From Flavobacteriales bacterium (lineage in GTDB: Bacteria; Bacteroidota; Bacteroidia; CAIKAF01): 64,000 bases of DNA. The translations under genes and the position numbers were made by a program. Where the stretch lies: positions 184,196-248,195 of the forward strand of contig JAKRSD010000007.1 in assembly GCA_022402535.1 (NCBI GenBank), given 5' to 3'. Shown piece by piece: positions 45,248 to 54,433 of the stretch (position 1 is the first letter of the stretch; every line of letters begins with the position of its first letter). The notes beneath the pieces are model-generated. The model was not told the origin of the DNA, ran no database searches, and saw only the letters and a program-made list of their open reading frames with translations.

Positions 45248-47659
45248 ATGAATCTACCCCACGGACCCGTGATTGAAAAAACATCCTGCACGCATTGTGG
45301 CGATTTATGTGTGGATGAGTTGATTCTGTATAAAGAAAAACCTTTTTGCTGCGAAGGGTGTAAAACCGTGTATGCGCTGTTTACCGAAAACGGGCTGGAC
45401 GATTTTTACAAACTGAATACCGCCCCGGGCACTTCGCCCAAGGCAAAAACCGGAGACCGTTTTTTATATCTGGAAAGTGAAGAAATCACCGAAAAACTGG
45501 CCGATTATAAAGACGAAGAAAATTTACGCATCACCCTTGAGGTTCCTTCCATTCATTGCAGTTCCTGCATTTGGATTTTAGAAAATCTGAATACGCTGAA
45601 TCCCGGCATTCGTCATTCCACGGTAAATTTTAACAAACGAGAAGTTTCGCTGATGCTGGACACCACCCAAACCAGTCTGAAAGATTCAGCTGAACTGCTT
45701 GCTATGATTGGTTATGAACCGGCCATACGACTCGATAAAATTTCGGAGAAAAAAAATAAACCCAAAAAAGATTACAGCCGTTGGTACAAAATCGGGGTAG
45801 CCGGATTTTGCTTCGGAAACATCATGCTGCTAACGCTTCCTGAATATTTTGACCCTACGCTGGCCGAGGAGCGAAACTATTCCCTGTTTTTCCGGATCAT
45901 GAATATTGCGGTGGCTTTGCCTGCTATTCTCTATGTTTCACCGGAATTTTTCCGCTCGGCATGGGCCTCATTAAAAATAAAAACCCTTAATATCGACGTG
46001 CCTATTGCGCTCGGTTTGGCCGTGATTTTTTTACGCAGTTTATACGAAATAATTACCGATGTAGGACCGGGCTACTTAGACTCATATTGCGGACTGCTGT
46101 TTTTTATGTCTATCGGAAGGGCATTTCAACAAAAAACATATGCGGGGTTAAATTTCGACCGCGATTATAAATCGTATTTCCCTGTTTCTGCCGAAAAAAT
46201 AGAAGGGGAAAAGGAATGGTACGAACCCATTACCAATCTGAAGCGGGGGGATATTATCCGCCTTCGCAACGGAGAAATCTGCCCGGCCGATTCGGTATTA
46301 ATCAGTCCTTCGGGATTGTTTGATGCAGCCTTTGTAACCGGCGAATCCAAACCCGTGAAAAAAATCGAAGGAAACAAAGTTTTTGCCGGTTTAAAAAACA
46401 CCGGTCAGGCTACGCTGCTCAAGATTGAAAAAGATGTTTCGCAGAGTTATCTGACAGATTTATGGAACAACAAAGCCTTTGAAAAAAGCGAAAGCCGAAT
46501 ACAGGGCATTACCGACCGGCTGAGCCGATATTTTACACCCGCCATTTTTTTGATGGCTGCCGTTTCTTTAGGATTTTATGGATTCAAAGGCGATTGGGCT
46601 ACGGGTTGGAATGCCTTTACGGCCGTGCTGATTGTGGCCTGCCCCTGCGCACTGGCACTGGCTTCGCCGTTTACACTCGGAAATACGCTTCGCATTCTGG
46701 GCAGAAACCGCTTCTTTCTGAAAAATGCCATTGCGGTGGAAACCCTGGCAGCGGTAAATCATGCCGTGTTTGACAAAACCGGAACCATTACCCAAACAGG
46801 AAAAGAAGAAATTGAACCATATGCGTGCAGCCTGAATGCTGAGGAAACAGAAATTACGGCTTCACTACTGAAACAAAGCAGTCACCCGCTTTCCCGCAAT
46901 CTGTTCCGTTATTTGAACAGCCCCGGAAATCTTCCGGTGGAAGAGTTTATGGAAATCGAAGGGAAAGGACTTGAAGGAATTATTTCGGGCAAAAAAATCC
47001 GGGTAGGATCTGCAGGGTGGTGCGGCATTCAAACGCCCGATATACTGAGCGAACAAACCTTGGTCTGGGTGAAAATAAACGAAGAAAACAAAGGAGGCTT
47101 CATCTTCAGAAACAAATACCGGAACGGGCTAAAAGAAACCCTTTCGCAGTTTGATAAATCCATTCAATTTTCGGTGATTTCGGGTGACCATTCGGGCGAA
47201 AAGGAAAGGCTGAAAGGGTTGTTTCCGCAAGGAACGGAATTTGTTTTCAAAGCCCTTCCCGAAGAAAAACCGGTGCATATTCAAAAATTAAAGGATTCCG
47301 GTAACATCGTGATGATGACGGGCGACGGACTGAACGATTCAGGCGCGCTGAAAACGGCAGACATCGGCATATCGGTTTCCGACAACCTGAACACCTTTAC
47401 TCCCGCCTCGGATGCCATTCTGGATGGAAAAGAATTTTCGCGATTGCCGTTGTTCATGCAATTCACTAAAAGTTCGTTAAATGTGGTAAAAGCGGGTTTT
47501 GCTTTGTCCTTTTTATACAATTCCGTGGGTTTATATTTAGCCGTTACCGGCAGCTTAACCCCTGTGGCTGCGGCTATTCTGATGCCGATGAGTTCGATTA
47601 CGGTAGTCAGTTTTGTTACCCTCGCGGTGAATATGGTGGCCCGCAAAATGAAATTATAG
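45248..47659 (+). CDS. ccoI: Copper-translocating P-type ATPase for cbb3 oxidase assembly
   Basis: 803 residues. The N-terminal Cys-rich domain (CTHCGDLC, then CCEGCKTVY) is followed by a heavy-metal-associated domain with the motif IHCSSCIW. Eight membrane helices include the metal-site motif C-P-C in VACPCALALASP. The phosphorylation motif is DKTGTIT, the actuator motif is V-T-G-E-S, and the hinge is MTGDGLNDSGAL. The protein matches CcoI/FixI, which exports or delivers Cu for the CuB site of cbb3 oxidase and is slower than detoxifying CopA pumps. Its place just before ccoS-ccoNO supports this. It has its own promoter with an Fnr-type palindrome. Confidence 0.93.
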   Translation: MNLPHGPVIEKTSCTHCGDLCVDELILYKEKPFCCEGCKTVYALFTENGLDDFYKLNTAPGTSPKAKTGDRFLYLESEEITEKLADYKDEENLRITLEVPSIHCSSCIWILENLNTLNPGIRHSTVNFNKREVSLMLDTTQTSLKDSAELLAMIGYEPAIRLDKISEKKNKPKKDYSRWYKIGVAGFCFGNIMLLTLPEYFDPTLAEERNYSLFFRIMNIAVALPAILYVSPEFFRSAWASLKIKTLNIDVPIALGLAVIFLRSLYEIITDVGPGYLDSYCGLLFFMSIGRAFQQKTYAGLNFDRDYKSYFPVSAEKIEGEKEWYEPITNLKRGDIIRLRNGEICPADSVLISPSGLFDAAFVTGESKPVKKIEGNKVFAGLKNTGQATLLKIEKDVSQSYLTDLWNNKAFEKSESRIQGITDRLSRYFTPAIFLMAAVSLGFYGFKGDWATGWNAFTAVLIVACPCALALASPFTLGNTLRILGRNRFFLKNAIAVETLAAVNHAVFDKTGTITQTGKEEIEPYACSLNAEETEITASLLKQSSHPLSRNLFRYLNSPGNLPVEEFMEIEGKGLEGIISGKKIRVGSAGWCGIQTPDILSEQTLVWVKINEENKGGFIFRNKYRNGLKETLSQFDKSIQFSVISGDHSGEKERLKGLFPQGTEFVFKALPEEKPVHIQKLKDSGNIVMMTGDGLNDSGALKTADIGISVSDNLNTFTPASDAILDGKEFSRLPLFMQFTKSSLNVVKAGFALSFLYNSVGLYLAVTGSLTPVAAAILMPMSSITVVSFVTLAVNMVARKMKL

Positions 47660-47693
47660 CCTTACCAAAACCTGACTTATATCATATTATTGA

Positions 47694-47707
47694 ATGACCT
47701 ATGTCAT
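47694..47707. promoter_or_regulatory. Fnr-type palindrome ATGAC-CTAT-GTCAT upstream of the ccoS-ccoNOQP operon
   Basis: A perfect 5-4-5 inverted repeat, extending to 6-4-6 (47693-47708). The centre lies about 30 bases before the -7-like element AAAATTTG (47730-47737), the same geometry as at ccoI. It is the strongest of the three sites. Confidence 0.65.
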
Positions 47708-47757
47708 TCTCAAAAACTAATAAAACCTAAAAATTTGTGTCCAGATTTTAACATCCC

Positions 47758-47961
47758 GTGAGTGCTATATTCATACTTGTCATTTTCAGCGTTGCCGTAG
47801 CGGTTCTTTTCCTCGTATTTTTCATAGGAGCCGTGAAAACAGGTCAGTATGAAGATGACTATTCACCGGCGGTGCGCATCCTCTTCGAAAAAGGCCCCTC
47901 AAGCCCAGATATCACCAAAACACCTGTATCAAAAAACGAAAAATCCGAATCAAATGAATAA
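47758..47961 (+). CDS. ccoS: cbb3-type cytochrome oxidase assembly protein CcoS
   Basis: 67 residues from a GTG start; no ATG fits. It begins with a single membrane helix (SAIFILVIFSVAVAVLFLVFF), followed by the family segment A-V-K-T-G-Q-Y-E-D-D-Y-S-P-A-V-R-I-L-F. CcoS is needed to insert the cofactors (haem and CuB) into the catalytic subunit. The end overlaps the start of ccoNO by 8 bases, so the two are probably translationally coupled. It is the first gene after the Fnr-type promoter. Confidence 0.88.
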   Translation: MSAIFILVIFSVAVAVLFLVFFIGAVKTGQYEDDYSPAVRILFEKGPSSPDITKTPVSKNEKSESNE

Positions 47962-50134
47962 CGAATCCGTTCAGTTGGAAAAGTTCAAGTACGACAATAA
48001 GATCGTAAGTATGTTTGCCTTTGCCACCGTCTTATGGGCCGTGGTGGGTATGTTAGTGGGGCTTATCATTGCCCTGCAATTGTATTTGCCCTGGTTGCTC
48101 CATACGGAGTTTACCTCTTTCGGAAGGCTCAGACCGCTGCATACCAATGCGGTGATTTTTGCCTTTGTGGGAAATGGTATTTTCATGGGTGTGTATTACT
48201 CGCTTCAGCGCATTCTGAAAGCCCGCATGTGGAGCAATGCCCTCAGTAAAATTCACTTCTGGGGCTGGCAGCTGATTATCGTTTCTGCCGCACTGACCCT
48301 ACCGTTGGGCTACACCACATCGAAAGAATATGCCGAGTTAGAGTGGCCTATAGACATAGCCATTGCCCTTATATGGGTAGTGTTTGGGGTGAACATGTTT
48401 ATGACCATCATCAAACGCCGCGAACGTCACCTTTATGTAGCCGTTTGGTTTTACATTGCCACATTCGTTACCGTGGCGGTGCTGCACATTGTAAACTCTT
48501 TTGAACTTCCTGTATCCTTCCTGAAAAGTTACTCGCTCTATGCGGGGGTACAGGATGCCTTGGTACAATGGTGGTACGGACACAATGCGGTGGCGTTTTT
48601 CCTTACCACGCCTTATCTGGGTTTGATGTATTATTTCCTTCCCAAAGCGGCTAACCGACCTGTATATTCATATAAACTGTCTATCATTCACTTTTGGGCC
48701 CTGATTTTTATCTACATCTGGGCCGGTCCACACCACTTGTTATATACTTCATTACCCGATTGGGCTCAAACCCTCGGTACCGTATTCTCTATTATGCTTA
48801 TTGCTCCCTCCTGGGGAGGTATGATCAACGGTCTGTTGACCCTGCGCGGAGCTTGGGACCGCGTGCGCGAAAATCCCGTACTCAAATTCATGGTGGTAGC
48901 CGTTACCGCCTACGGTATGGCCACCTTTGAAGGTCCCATGCTGTCGCTTAAAAATGTGAATGCAATCTCCCACTTTACCGACTGGACAATTGCCCACGTA
49001 CACGTTGGCGGTCTGGGCTGGAACGGAATGCTCACATTCGGGGTGTTATACTGGCTCATCCCCCGTTTGTACAAAACCGAAATGTATTCCGCTAAACTGG
49101 TGAATTTCCACTTCTGGATTGCTACGTTGGGTATCATTTTCTGGGCTGTTCCTATGTACTGGGCAGGGTTTACCCAAAGTTTAAACTGGAGCCGTTTTAA
49201 CGAAGATGGCACCCTGGTTTTCGGAAACTTCTTAGAAACCGTGTTGGCCATCAAAAACATGTACATCCTTCGTTCATTCGGTGGATTCCTTTTCCTTACC
49301 GGTGCAATCATTATGGGGTATAACCTGGTGATGACAGCCCGCAAAGGAAGTCTTCAGGCCGATGAAGAAGCAGAAGCTCCTGCATTGGGTGCATTCGGTG
49401 GAGCACACAAGGGCGAACACTGGCACCGTCAGATTGAGCGTCGTCCTGTTCAGCTTTTGATTTTATCACTCGTTGTGATTCTTATCGGAGGTATTGTGGA
49501 GTTAGTTCCCACCTTTATGATTGAATCCAATGTACCCAAAATTGCATCCGTAAAACCATACACTCCGCTTGAACTGGAGGGTAGAGATATCTACATCCGC
49601 GAAGGGTGTGTGGGCTGTCACTCACAAATGGTAAGACCTTTCCGTCATGAGGTAATCCGCTACAAAGGCGAATACTCCAAATCGGGCGAATTTGTATATG
49701 ACCATCCGTTTTTATGGGGTTCCAAAAGAACCGGTCCCGACTTACATCGCTTAGGGGGTAAATATCCGGATAGCTGGCACTATCAGCACATGGCCGATCC
49801 CAACCTGACCTCTAAAGGCAGTCTGATGCCGGCGTATCCCTGGTTATATACCAAAGAAATTAAAATGGACGGAATTCCTGCTAAAATCCGCGGTATGCAA
49901 AAACTGGGTGTGCCTTATCCCGATGGGTTTGACCAAGTGGCGGTGGATGATGCAAAATTGCAGGCCGAAAAAATTGCCGCAAACCTGATGAATGACGATG
50001 TGGTGAAATACGATATGGCCGAAAGAAACATTGACCGTCTGGACAATAAAGAAATTGTGGCTCTTATTGCTTATCTGCAACGTTTGGGCACAGATATTAA
50101 ACTCAAAGATAAAACCGTAAGTGAAAACAAGTAA
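47954..50134 (+). CDS. ccoN: cbb3-type cytochrome c oxidase, fused catalytic and monohaem subunits (CcoN-CcoO)
   Basis: 726 residues from the ATG at 47954; longer readings overlap ccoS out of frame. Residues about 1-490 are CcoN, the 12-helix subunit that binds haems b and b3 and CuB: H-T-N-A-V-I-F-A-F, the loop with W-Y-G-H-N-A-V-A-F-F and the pair G-P-H-H. Residues about 530-726 are CcoO, with one c-type haem site C-V-G-C-H near residue 551 followed by S-Q-M-V-R-P-F. This N-O fusion is known in Bacteroidota. The enzyme reduces oxygen with high affinity and pumps protons, serving respiration at low oxygen. Confidence 0.95.
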   Translation: MNNESVQLEKFKYDNKIVSMFAFATVLWAVVGMLVGLIIALQLYLPWLLHTEFTSFGRLRPLHTNAVIFAFVGNGIFMGVYYSLQRILKARMWSNALSKIHFWGWQLIIVSAALTLPLGYTTSKEYAELEWPIDIAIALIWVVFGVNMFMTIIKRRERHLYVAVWFYIATFVTVAVLHIVNSFELPVSFLKSYSLYAGVQDALVQWWYGHNAVAFFLTTPYLGLMYYFLPKAANRPVYSYKLSIIHFWALIFIYIWAGPHHLLYTSLPDWAQTLGTVFSIMLIAPSWGGMINGLLTLRGAWDRVRENPVLKFMVVAVTAYGMATFEGPMLSLKNVNAISHFTDWTIAHVHVGGLGWNGMLTFGVLYWLIPRLYKTEMYSAKLVNFHFWIATLGIIFWAVPMYWAGFTQSLNWSRFNEDGTLVFGNFLETVLAIKNMYILRSFGGFLFLTGAIIMGYNLVMTARKGSLQADEEAEAPALGAFGGAHKGEHWHRQIERRPVQLLILSLVVILIGGIVELVPTFMIESNVPKIASVKPYTPLELEGRDIYIREGCVGCHSQMVRPFRHEVIRYKGEYSKSGEFVYDHPFLWGSKRTGPDLHRLGGKYPDSWHYQHMADPNLTSKGSLMPAYPWLYTKEIKMDGIPAKIRGMQKLGVPYPDGFDQVAVDDAKLQAEKIAANLMNDDVVKYDMAERNIDRLDNKEIVALIAYLQRLGTDIKLKDKTVSENK

Positions 50135-50146
50135 TACGAAACAGCC

Positions 50147-50332
50147 ATGATGAAGAACATTAAATATTATTTAGAAAACGAAACCGGAATGGACTTTTTC
50201 GGATTGTTTTCACTGGTTATTTTCTTCCTGTTTTTTTCGGGTCTGCTGATTTATGTGTATCGCATGAACAAGGCGGAAATAGATGAATTAAAAAACATTC
50301 CGCTGAAGGACGACGAGAATTTGATTTCCTAA
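50147..50332 (+). CDS. ccoQ: Small cbb3 oxidase subunit CcoQ (FixQ)
   Basis: 61 residues; a second ATG three bases downstream could also serve as start. One membrane helix (FFGLFSLVIFFLFFSGLLIYVY) is followed by a short charged tail ending KDDENLIS. CcoQ stabilises the interaction of CcoP with the core. It lies between ccoNO and ccoP, as expected. The assignment rests on size, topology and position. Confidence 0.8.
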   Translation: MMKNIKYYLENETGMDFFGLFSLVIFFLFFSGLLIYVYRMNKAEIDELKNIPLKDDENLIS

Positions 50333-50350
50333 CACAAAACTGAATCTGTC

Positions 50351-51352
50351 ATGAAAAAATATTCAAATATTTCATTCGCCATAAAAAGTGTATTAATGAC
50401 CATGTCGGTGCTTTGTGTCGCTTCGGTGCAGGGTAGAGCACAAGAAGCGGCACAAGCCGCACCGGCGGCGGCAGCGGCCAGTGGCGACCAGCAATTTGCC
50501 GTAACCGCCTTGTGGGTATTTATTGCGATTGAAGCCTTAGTGCTCTTGCTGTTTGTGATTACCATGAACAACCTGCTTAAAGCACTGGTTGAAAATCAAC
50601 TCAGCATCATCGCCAAATCGGCCACTCCGGAAGCCGAAGCAAAAGTGAAAGCTATTGTTAACCGACCCAGTGCCTGGTCTAAACTGATGCAGAAACTTAC
50701 CGATTCCAAACCCATCGAAAAAGAAGCGGACATCCTGCTCGACCATGATTATGATGGCATCCATGAATTGGATAACCACCTTCCGCCCTGGTGGAAATGG
50801 ATGTTCTACATCACCATTTTCTGGAGTGTACTTTACATTATCAATTACCATATTGCCCCACTTTGGAACGAAGGATATTCGCAGACGGCCGAGTATAATG
50901 CAGAAATGGAAAATGCTGAAAAAGCTTTGGCTGAATACCGTAAAACGGCCGCCGATCAGGTGGACGAAACCAATGTGGAATTGCTTACCGATGATGCGGC
51001 ACTGGCCAAAGGAAAATCTAAATACATAGAAGTGTGTGCGGCCTGCCATGGCGATTTGGGTCAGGGAGGTATAGGTCCAAACCTTACGGATGCCTATTGG
51101 ATTCATGGCGGCGATTTTAAATCGGTATTTAAAACCATAAAATATGGTGTGCTTGAAAAAGGAATGATTTCGTGGAAAGACGAAATGAAACCCAGCGAAA
51201 TACAAGCAGTTACCAGTTATATTTTCACCCTGCAGGGCAGCAATCCTGCGGGAGCCAAAGAACCACAAGGCACACTATACACTCCTGAAGTATCGGTAAA
51301 AGCAGACAGTACAAACACGGCTAAAACGGATAGTGTTACCACAGAAAAATAG
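50351..51352 (+). CDS. ccoP: cbb3-type oxidase cytochrome c subunit (CcoP)
   Basis: 333 residues. An N-terminal signal or anchor precedes an Ala-rich stretch and a first membrane helix (ALWVFIAIEALVLLLFVI). Then comes the CcoP N-terminal segment L-D-H-D-Y-D-G-I-H-E-L-D-N-H-L-P-P-W-W, with a second helix. A single c-type haem site C-A-A-C-H lies near residue 229, and a Met ligand candidate follows in EKGMISWKDEM. Canonical CcoP of Proteobacteria carries two haems c; only one is seen here. The C-terminus is a polar Thr/Ser-rich tail. It passes electrons from soluble cytochrome c to CcoNO. Confidence 0.92.
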   Translation: MKKYSNISFAIKSVLMTMSVLCVASVQGRAQEAAQAAPAAAAASGDQQFAVTALWVFIAIEALVLLLFVITMNNLLKALVENQLSIIAKSATPEAEAKVKAIVNRPSAWSKLMQKLTDSKPIEKEADILLDHDYDGIHELDNHLPPWWKWMFYITIFWSVLYIINYHIAPLWNEGYSQTAEYNAEMENAEKALAEYRKTAADQVDETNVELLTDDAALAKGKSKYIEVCAACHGDLGQGGIGPNLTDAYWIHGGDFKSVFKTIKYGVLEKGMISWKDEMKPSEIQAVTSYIFTLQGSNPAGAKEPQGTLYTPEVSVKADSTNTAKTDSVTTEK

Positions 51353-51358
51353 ACCATC

Positions 51359-52765
51359 ATGAGTGATGTCATCATAGACTCGGAAGAATTCAGGGACGCC
51401 ATATCCACCGTAGATCAACGGGGGAAAAGAGTATGGGTGAATCCCAAAAAACCGAAAGGAAGATTTACAAATTACAGAACCGCACTGAGTGCGGTTCTCT
51501 TGTTATTATTATTTGCCGGACCATTTCTTCGCATCAACGGCCATCCGCTGATGCTGATTAATATCCCTGAGCGTAAGTTTATTCTCATGGGTGTTTTTTT
51601 CGGCTCGCAGGATACGTTTCTGTTAACTCTTTCCATGATTACCGGGATTATTTTTATTGCGCTTTTTACGGTGATTTATGGAAGGCTCTTCTGCGGTTGG
51701 GTCTGCCCCCAGACGATCTTTATGGAACAGGTTTTCCGCCGGATTGAATATTGGATTGAAGGCGACTATACCCGCCAAAAAGCGTTGAATAAAGCGCCCT
51801 GGAACAGTGAAAAAATAGGCAAACGACTGCTTAAACATGTTATATTTTTCTTGGTTTCCTTTTTAATCTCAAATACCTTTCTGGCCTACATCATCGGTAC
51901 GGATAAACTATACAAATACATCACCGACGGACCGTTTGCTAATATCGGCGTACTTGCGGCCCTGTTGATTTTTACCGGGGTATTCTATTTTGTATTTTCT
52001 TACCTGCGCGAACAGGTATGTATCATTGTTTGTCCTTACGGACGTATGCAAGGCGTGTTATTGGATGATAAATCCGTGGTAGTAGCTTATGATCATGTAC
52101 GGGGCGAAAAACGGGGTAATCCGAAGAAAAACAAAAACAACGAACCGCTGGGCGATTGTATCGATTGCGGACAATGTGTGAATGTTTGCCCCACCGGAAT
52201 TGATATCCGGAACGGTACCCAGCTGGAATGCGTGGGTTGTACGGCCTGTATAGATGCCTGTGACGACATCATGGTGAAAATCAAAAAGCCCAAAGGTTTG
52301 GTTCGTTATGCTTCCATGGAAAATATTGTGCAGGGTAAAAAGTTCAAACTCAATGCCCGGGTTATTGCCTATAGTTCCATTTTGGTGATTCTGGTTTCGG
52401 TGGTAACCACGCTGCTGCTTACCCGCTCCCCTATGAGAGTAGCTATTCTGAGAGCTCCGGGAAGCACCTATCAGACCGAACCGAACGGTAACATCAGTAA
52501 TATTTATACCATCAAATTTTCCAGCCGGATTTTCGATGATTTTACGCCCGAAGTGCGTTTATTAAAACCGGAAGGAAAACTCACGCTCATCGGTTCCATG
52601 CACGAGCTCAAGGGCGGCGATGTAGGTCAGGCTACTGTATTGGTTACTTTAGAAAAAGAACAAATACAGGGCATTAAAGTGCCGATAACACTGGGAGTGT
52701 TTAAAGACAATGAATTAATCGAAGAGTCCGAAATCACCTTTTTTGGACCGGTAAATAAACCCTAA
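51359..52765 (+). CDS. ccoG: cbb3 oxidase accessory ferredoxin-type protein CcoG
   Basis: 468 residues. Membrane segments in the N-terminal half include the family motif C-G-W-V-C-P-Q-T and the segment CIIVCPYGRMQGVL. Two [4Fe-4S] ferredoxin motifs follow: CIDCGQCVNVCPTG near residue 265 and CVGCTACIDACD near residue 290. The C-terminal about 120 residues form an Ig-like domain. CcoG acts in copper handling for cbb3 assembly, probably as a Cu(II) reductase. It sits 6 bases after ccoP. All cluster Cys are intact. Confidence 0.93.
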   Translation: MSDVIIDSEEFRDAISTVDQRGKRVWVNPKKPKGRFTNYRTALSAVLLLLLFAGPFLRINGHPLMLINIPERKFILMGVFFGSQDTFLLTLSMITGIIFIALFTVIYGRLFCGWVCPQTIFMEQVFRRIEYWIEGDYTRQKALNKAPWNSEKIGKRLLKHVIFFLVSFLISNTFLAYIIGTDKLYKYITDGPFANIGVLAALLIFTGVFYFVFSYLREQVCIIVCPYGRMQGVLLDDKSVVVAYDHVRGEKRGNPKKNKNNEPLGDCIDCGQCVNVCPTGIDIRNGTQLECVGCTACIDACDDIMVKIKKPKGLVRYASMENIVQGKKFKLNARVIAYSSILVILVSVVTTLLLTRSPMRVAILRAPGSTYQTEPNGNISNIYTIKFSSRIFDDFTPEVRLLKPEGKLTLIGSMHELKGGDVGQATVLVTLEKEQIQGIKVPITLGVFKDNELIEESEITFFGPVNKP

Positions 52766-52777
52766 TTTTGAAACGAT

Positions 52778-53218
52778 ATGAACTGGGGATATAGAATCGT
52801 AATTGTTTATCTGCTCTTTGTGGCAGGTATAGTAAGTTTGGCTGTAATGAGTTTTCAGCAGACATTGGATTTGGAAACGGAAAACTACTACGAAGCTGAA
52901 AAAATGCAGGATGAACGTATGCATCAGCGTGAGCTGGGAAGCACTTACAAACGGCTCATAAAAATCAATCAGGATAATGAGGCCGTGCAGTTTATTCTTC
53001 CCTCTGATATTTATGAAAAACCGGGATTAAAAGGAGAGATCCGCTTTTTGCGACCTTCCGATGCTTCGCTGGATAAAAACTTCCCGTTTGAAAACTCGGC
53101 CAATGGGGAAATATCCATCGCTAAAAACGATTTAAAGTTTGGCTTCTGGAAATATGCCATAGAATGGGAACATGCCTTCGGCCATTACCTGATTGAAGAT
53201 ACCCTGACACTTTTTTAA
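52778..53218 (+). CDS. ccoH: cbb3 oxidase accessory protein FixH/CcoH
   Basis: 146 residues with one N-terminal membrane helix (IVIVYLLFVAGIVSLAVM), the family segment L-E-T-E-N-Y-Y-E-A-E-K-M-Q and a small periplasmic beta domain. FixH/CcoH binds the early assembly intermediates and CcoI. It lies between ccoG and the TauE/SafE-like gene, with 12 and 2 bases of spacing, so it is part of the same transcription unit. Confidence 0.88.
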   Translation: MNWGYRIVIVYLLFVAGIVSLAVMSFQQTLDLETENYYEAEKMQDERMHQRELGSTYKRLIKINQDNEAVQFILPSDIYEKPGLKGEIRFLRPSDASLDKNFPFENSANGEISIAKNDLKFGFWKYAIEWEHAFGHYLIEDTLTLF

Positions 53219-53220
53219 GC

Positions 53221-53883
53221 ATGATTTGGGCTGCCCTGATCACCGGATTAATCGGAAGCGTTCACTGCACGGGAATGTGTGGTCCGCTTATCTGTGCCAT
53301 GCCTTTCAACAAACAAAACAAAACGTCAGAATGGAGCGGATTGCTGTTATATAACACGGGAAGAATTATTTCGTATGCTGTGCTCGGTTTACTGTTCGGC
53401 ACCGGCGGCTTTATTTTATCTGCCCTCACCGGAAAATGGTTCACGATGATTGCCGGAATTCTGTTGTTGATTTATGGGTTATATATACTCATTACCGGCA
53501 AAGCCGATGCATGGGGTATGCCCGAGTTTATGCGTAAATGGAGCGGAGCCTTATTTCGCAAAAAGAGCACCTGGGCTCTTCCCTTTTTGGGTATGCTGAA
53601 CGGATTTATTCCCTGTGGAGCCGTATATGCGGCACTGGCCGGAGCCACTGCTTCCGGTTCGCCCGAAAAAGGGGCCTTGTACATGCTCATTTTTGGAATC
53701 GCTACCTGGCCCGCCATGTTTTCCACGTACTTTTTTTCCGGGTATTTTCTCAAACTTTTCCGCAACTATTATAAACCCGCTACGGCCTTGTTTTTATGTC
53801 TTTTGGGCGGGTTATTAATCTTCCGGGCAGTGAATACACAACTGCCTACACCCGATAATACAAACACAGTCGTATGCGAATAA
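53221..53883 (+). CDS. Sulfite exporter TauE/SafE-like (UreH/DsbD-type) membrane protein of the cbb3 locus
   Basis: 220 residues with about six membrane helices. The first carries G-S-V-H-C-T-G-M-C-G-P-L, and a second half signature is G-F-I-P-C-G-A-V-Y-A-A-L. These paired P/C motifs are typical of the small DsbD/UreH-like family found at the end of cbb3 loci in Bacteroidota. A role in copper or thiol transfer for oxidase assembly is likely but unproven; the automatic name sulfite exporter is probably misleading. It starts 2 bases after ccoH and is the last gene before a terminator. Confidence 0.85.
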   Translation: MIWAALITGLIGSVHCTGMCGPLICAMPFNKQNKTSEWSGLLLYNTGRIISYAVLGLLFGTGGFILSALTGKWFTMIAGILLLIYGLYILITGKADAWGMPEFMRKWSGALFRKKSTWALPFLGMLNGFIPCGAVYAALAGATASGSPEKGALYMLIFGIATWPAMFSTYFFSGYFLKLFRNYYKPATALFLCLLGGLLIFRAVNTQLPTPDNTNTVVCE

Positions 53884-53885
53884 AA

Positions 53886-53911
53886 AAACCGGAACATGGC
53901 TGAACCGGTTT
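53886..53911. terminator. Terminator of the cbb3 operon
   Basis: AAACCGG and CCGGTTT form a 7-bp stem around a 12-base loop just after the last cbb3-locus stop codon. An A-run precedes it, so it may also end the minus-strand gene at 53931. Confidence 0.6.
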
Positions 53912-53930
53912 ACTGATTGTATACATCTTG

Positions 53931-54347
53931 TTATTTGCTGCGTTGCTGGCGCCATTCCGGATGATAAAAATCCCGTATGGCCATAGCATCTCTCATCATC
54001 TCCTGGTAGCGGTAAGGAGATGCAAAAACGGCATCTACCAGTTTTTCGCCCTGCAGACCGACAAACTCCGGAAAACGCTTATTGAGTAATTCAATGGAAG
54101 CTTCACTGGTGCCACCACGCAATGACACGGGTAATACATAACCCGGCTGCGGATACGTACTCAATAACGTGCGCATATAGGTTTTCACATCCTCTTTGTT
54201 ATAGAATGTAGGAACAGGAACACCTAATGCAGGAACCACACTGGCATCTGAACCGAAAAAAGGAGTCTGTGCTTTTACTTCTGAAGTAAGGCCAAAACTT
54301 AAGCCGGCCAAAAGGGAAAGACTAAGGAAAAGAGTAATAGGTTTCAT
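53931..54347 (-). CDS. Small exported protein of unknown function
   Basis: 138 residues with a clear signal peptide (MKPITLFLSLSLLAGLSFGL, then TSEVKAQ). The mature part is mixed helix and loop, with segments PTFYNKEDVKTYMRTLLSTY and SPYRYQEMMRDAMAIRDFYH, and ends RQQRSK. It has no Cys and no T9SS sorting domain. I recognise no family. It stands alone between the end of the cbb3 operon and the CRTAC1 pair, so context says little. Confidence 0.7.
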   Translation of the reverse strand: MKPITLFLSLSLLAGLSFGLTSEVKAQTPFFGSDASVVPALGVPVPTFYNKEDVKTYMRTLLSTYPQPGYVLPVSLRGGTSEASIELLNKRFPEFVGLQGEKLVDAVFASPYRYQEMMRDAMAIRDFYHPEWRQQRSK

Positions 54348-54433
54348 CTGGTCAATTATTTACAGCACCAAAGTAAGAAAAACTATTGCAAACGCATGTA
54401 TTTAACTAAAAATTATAAGCCTTACCGTTTGAT

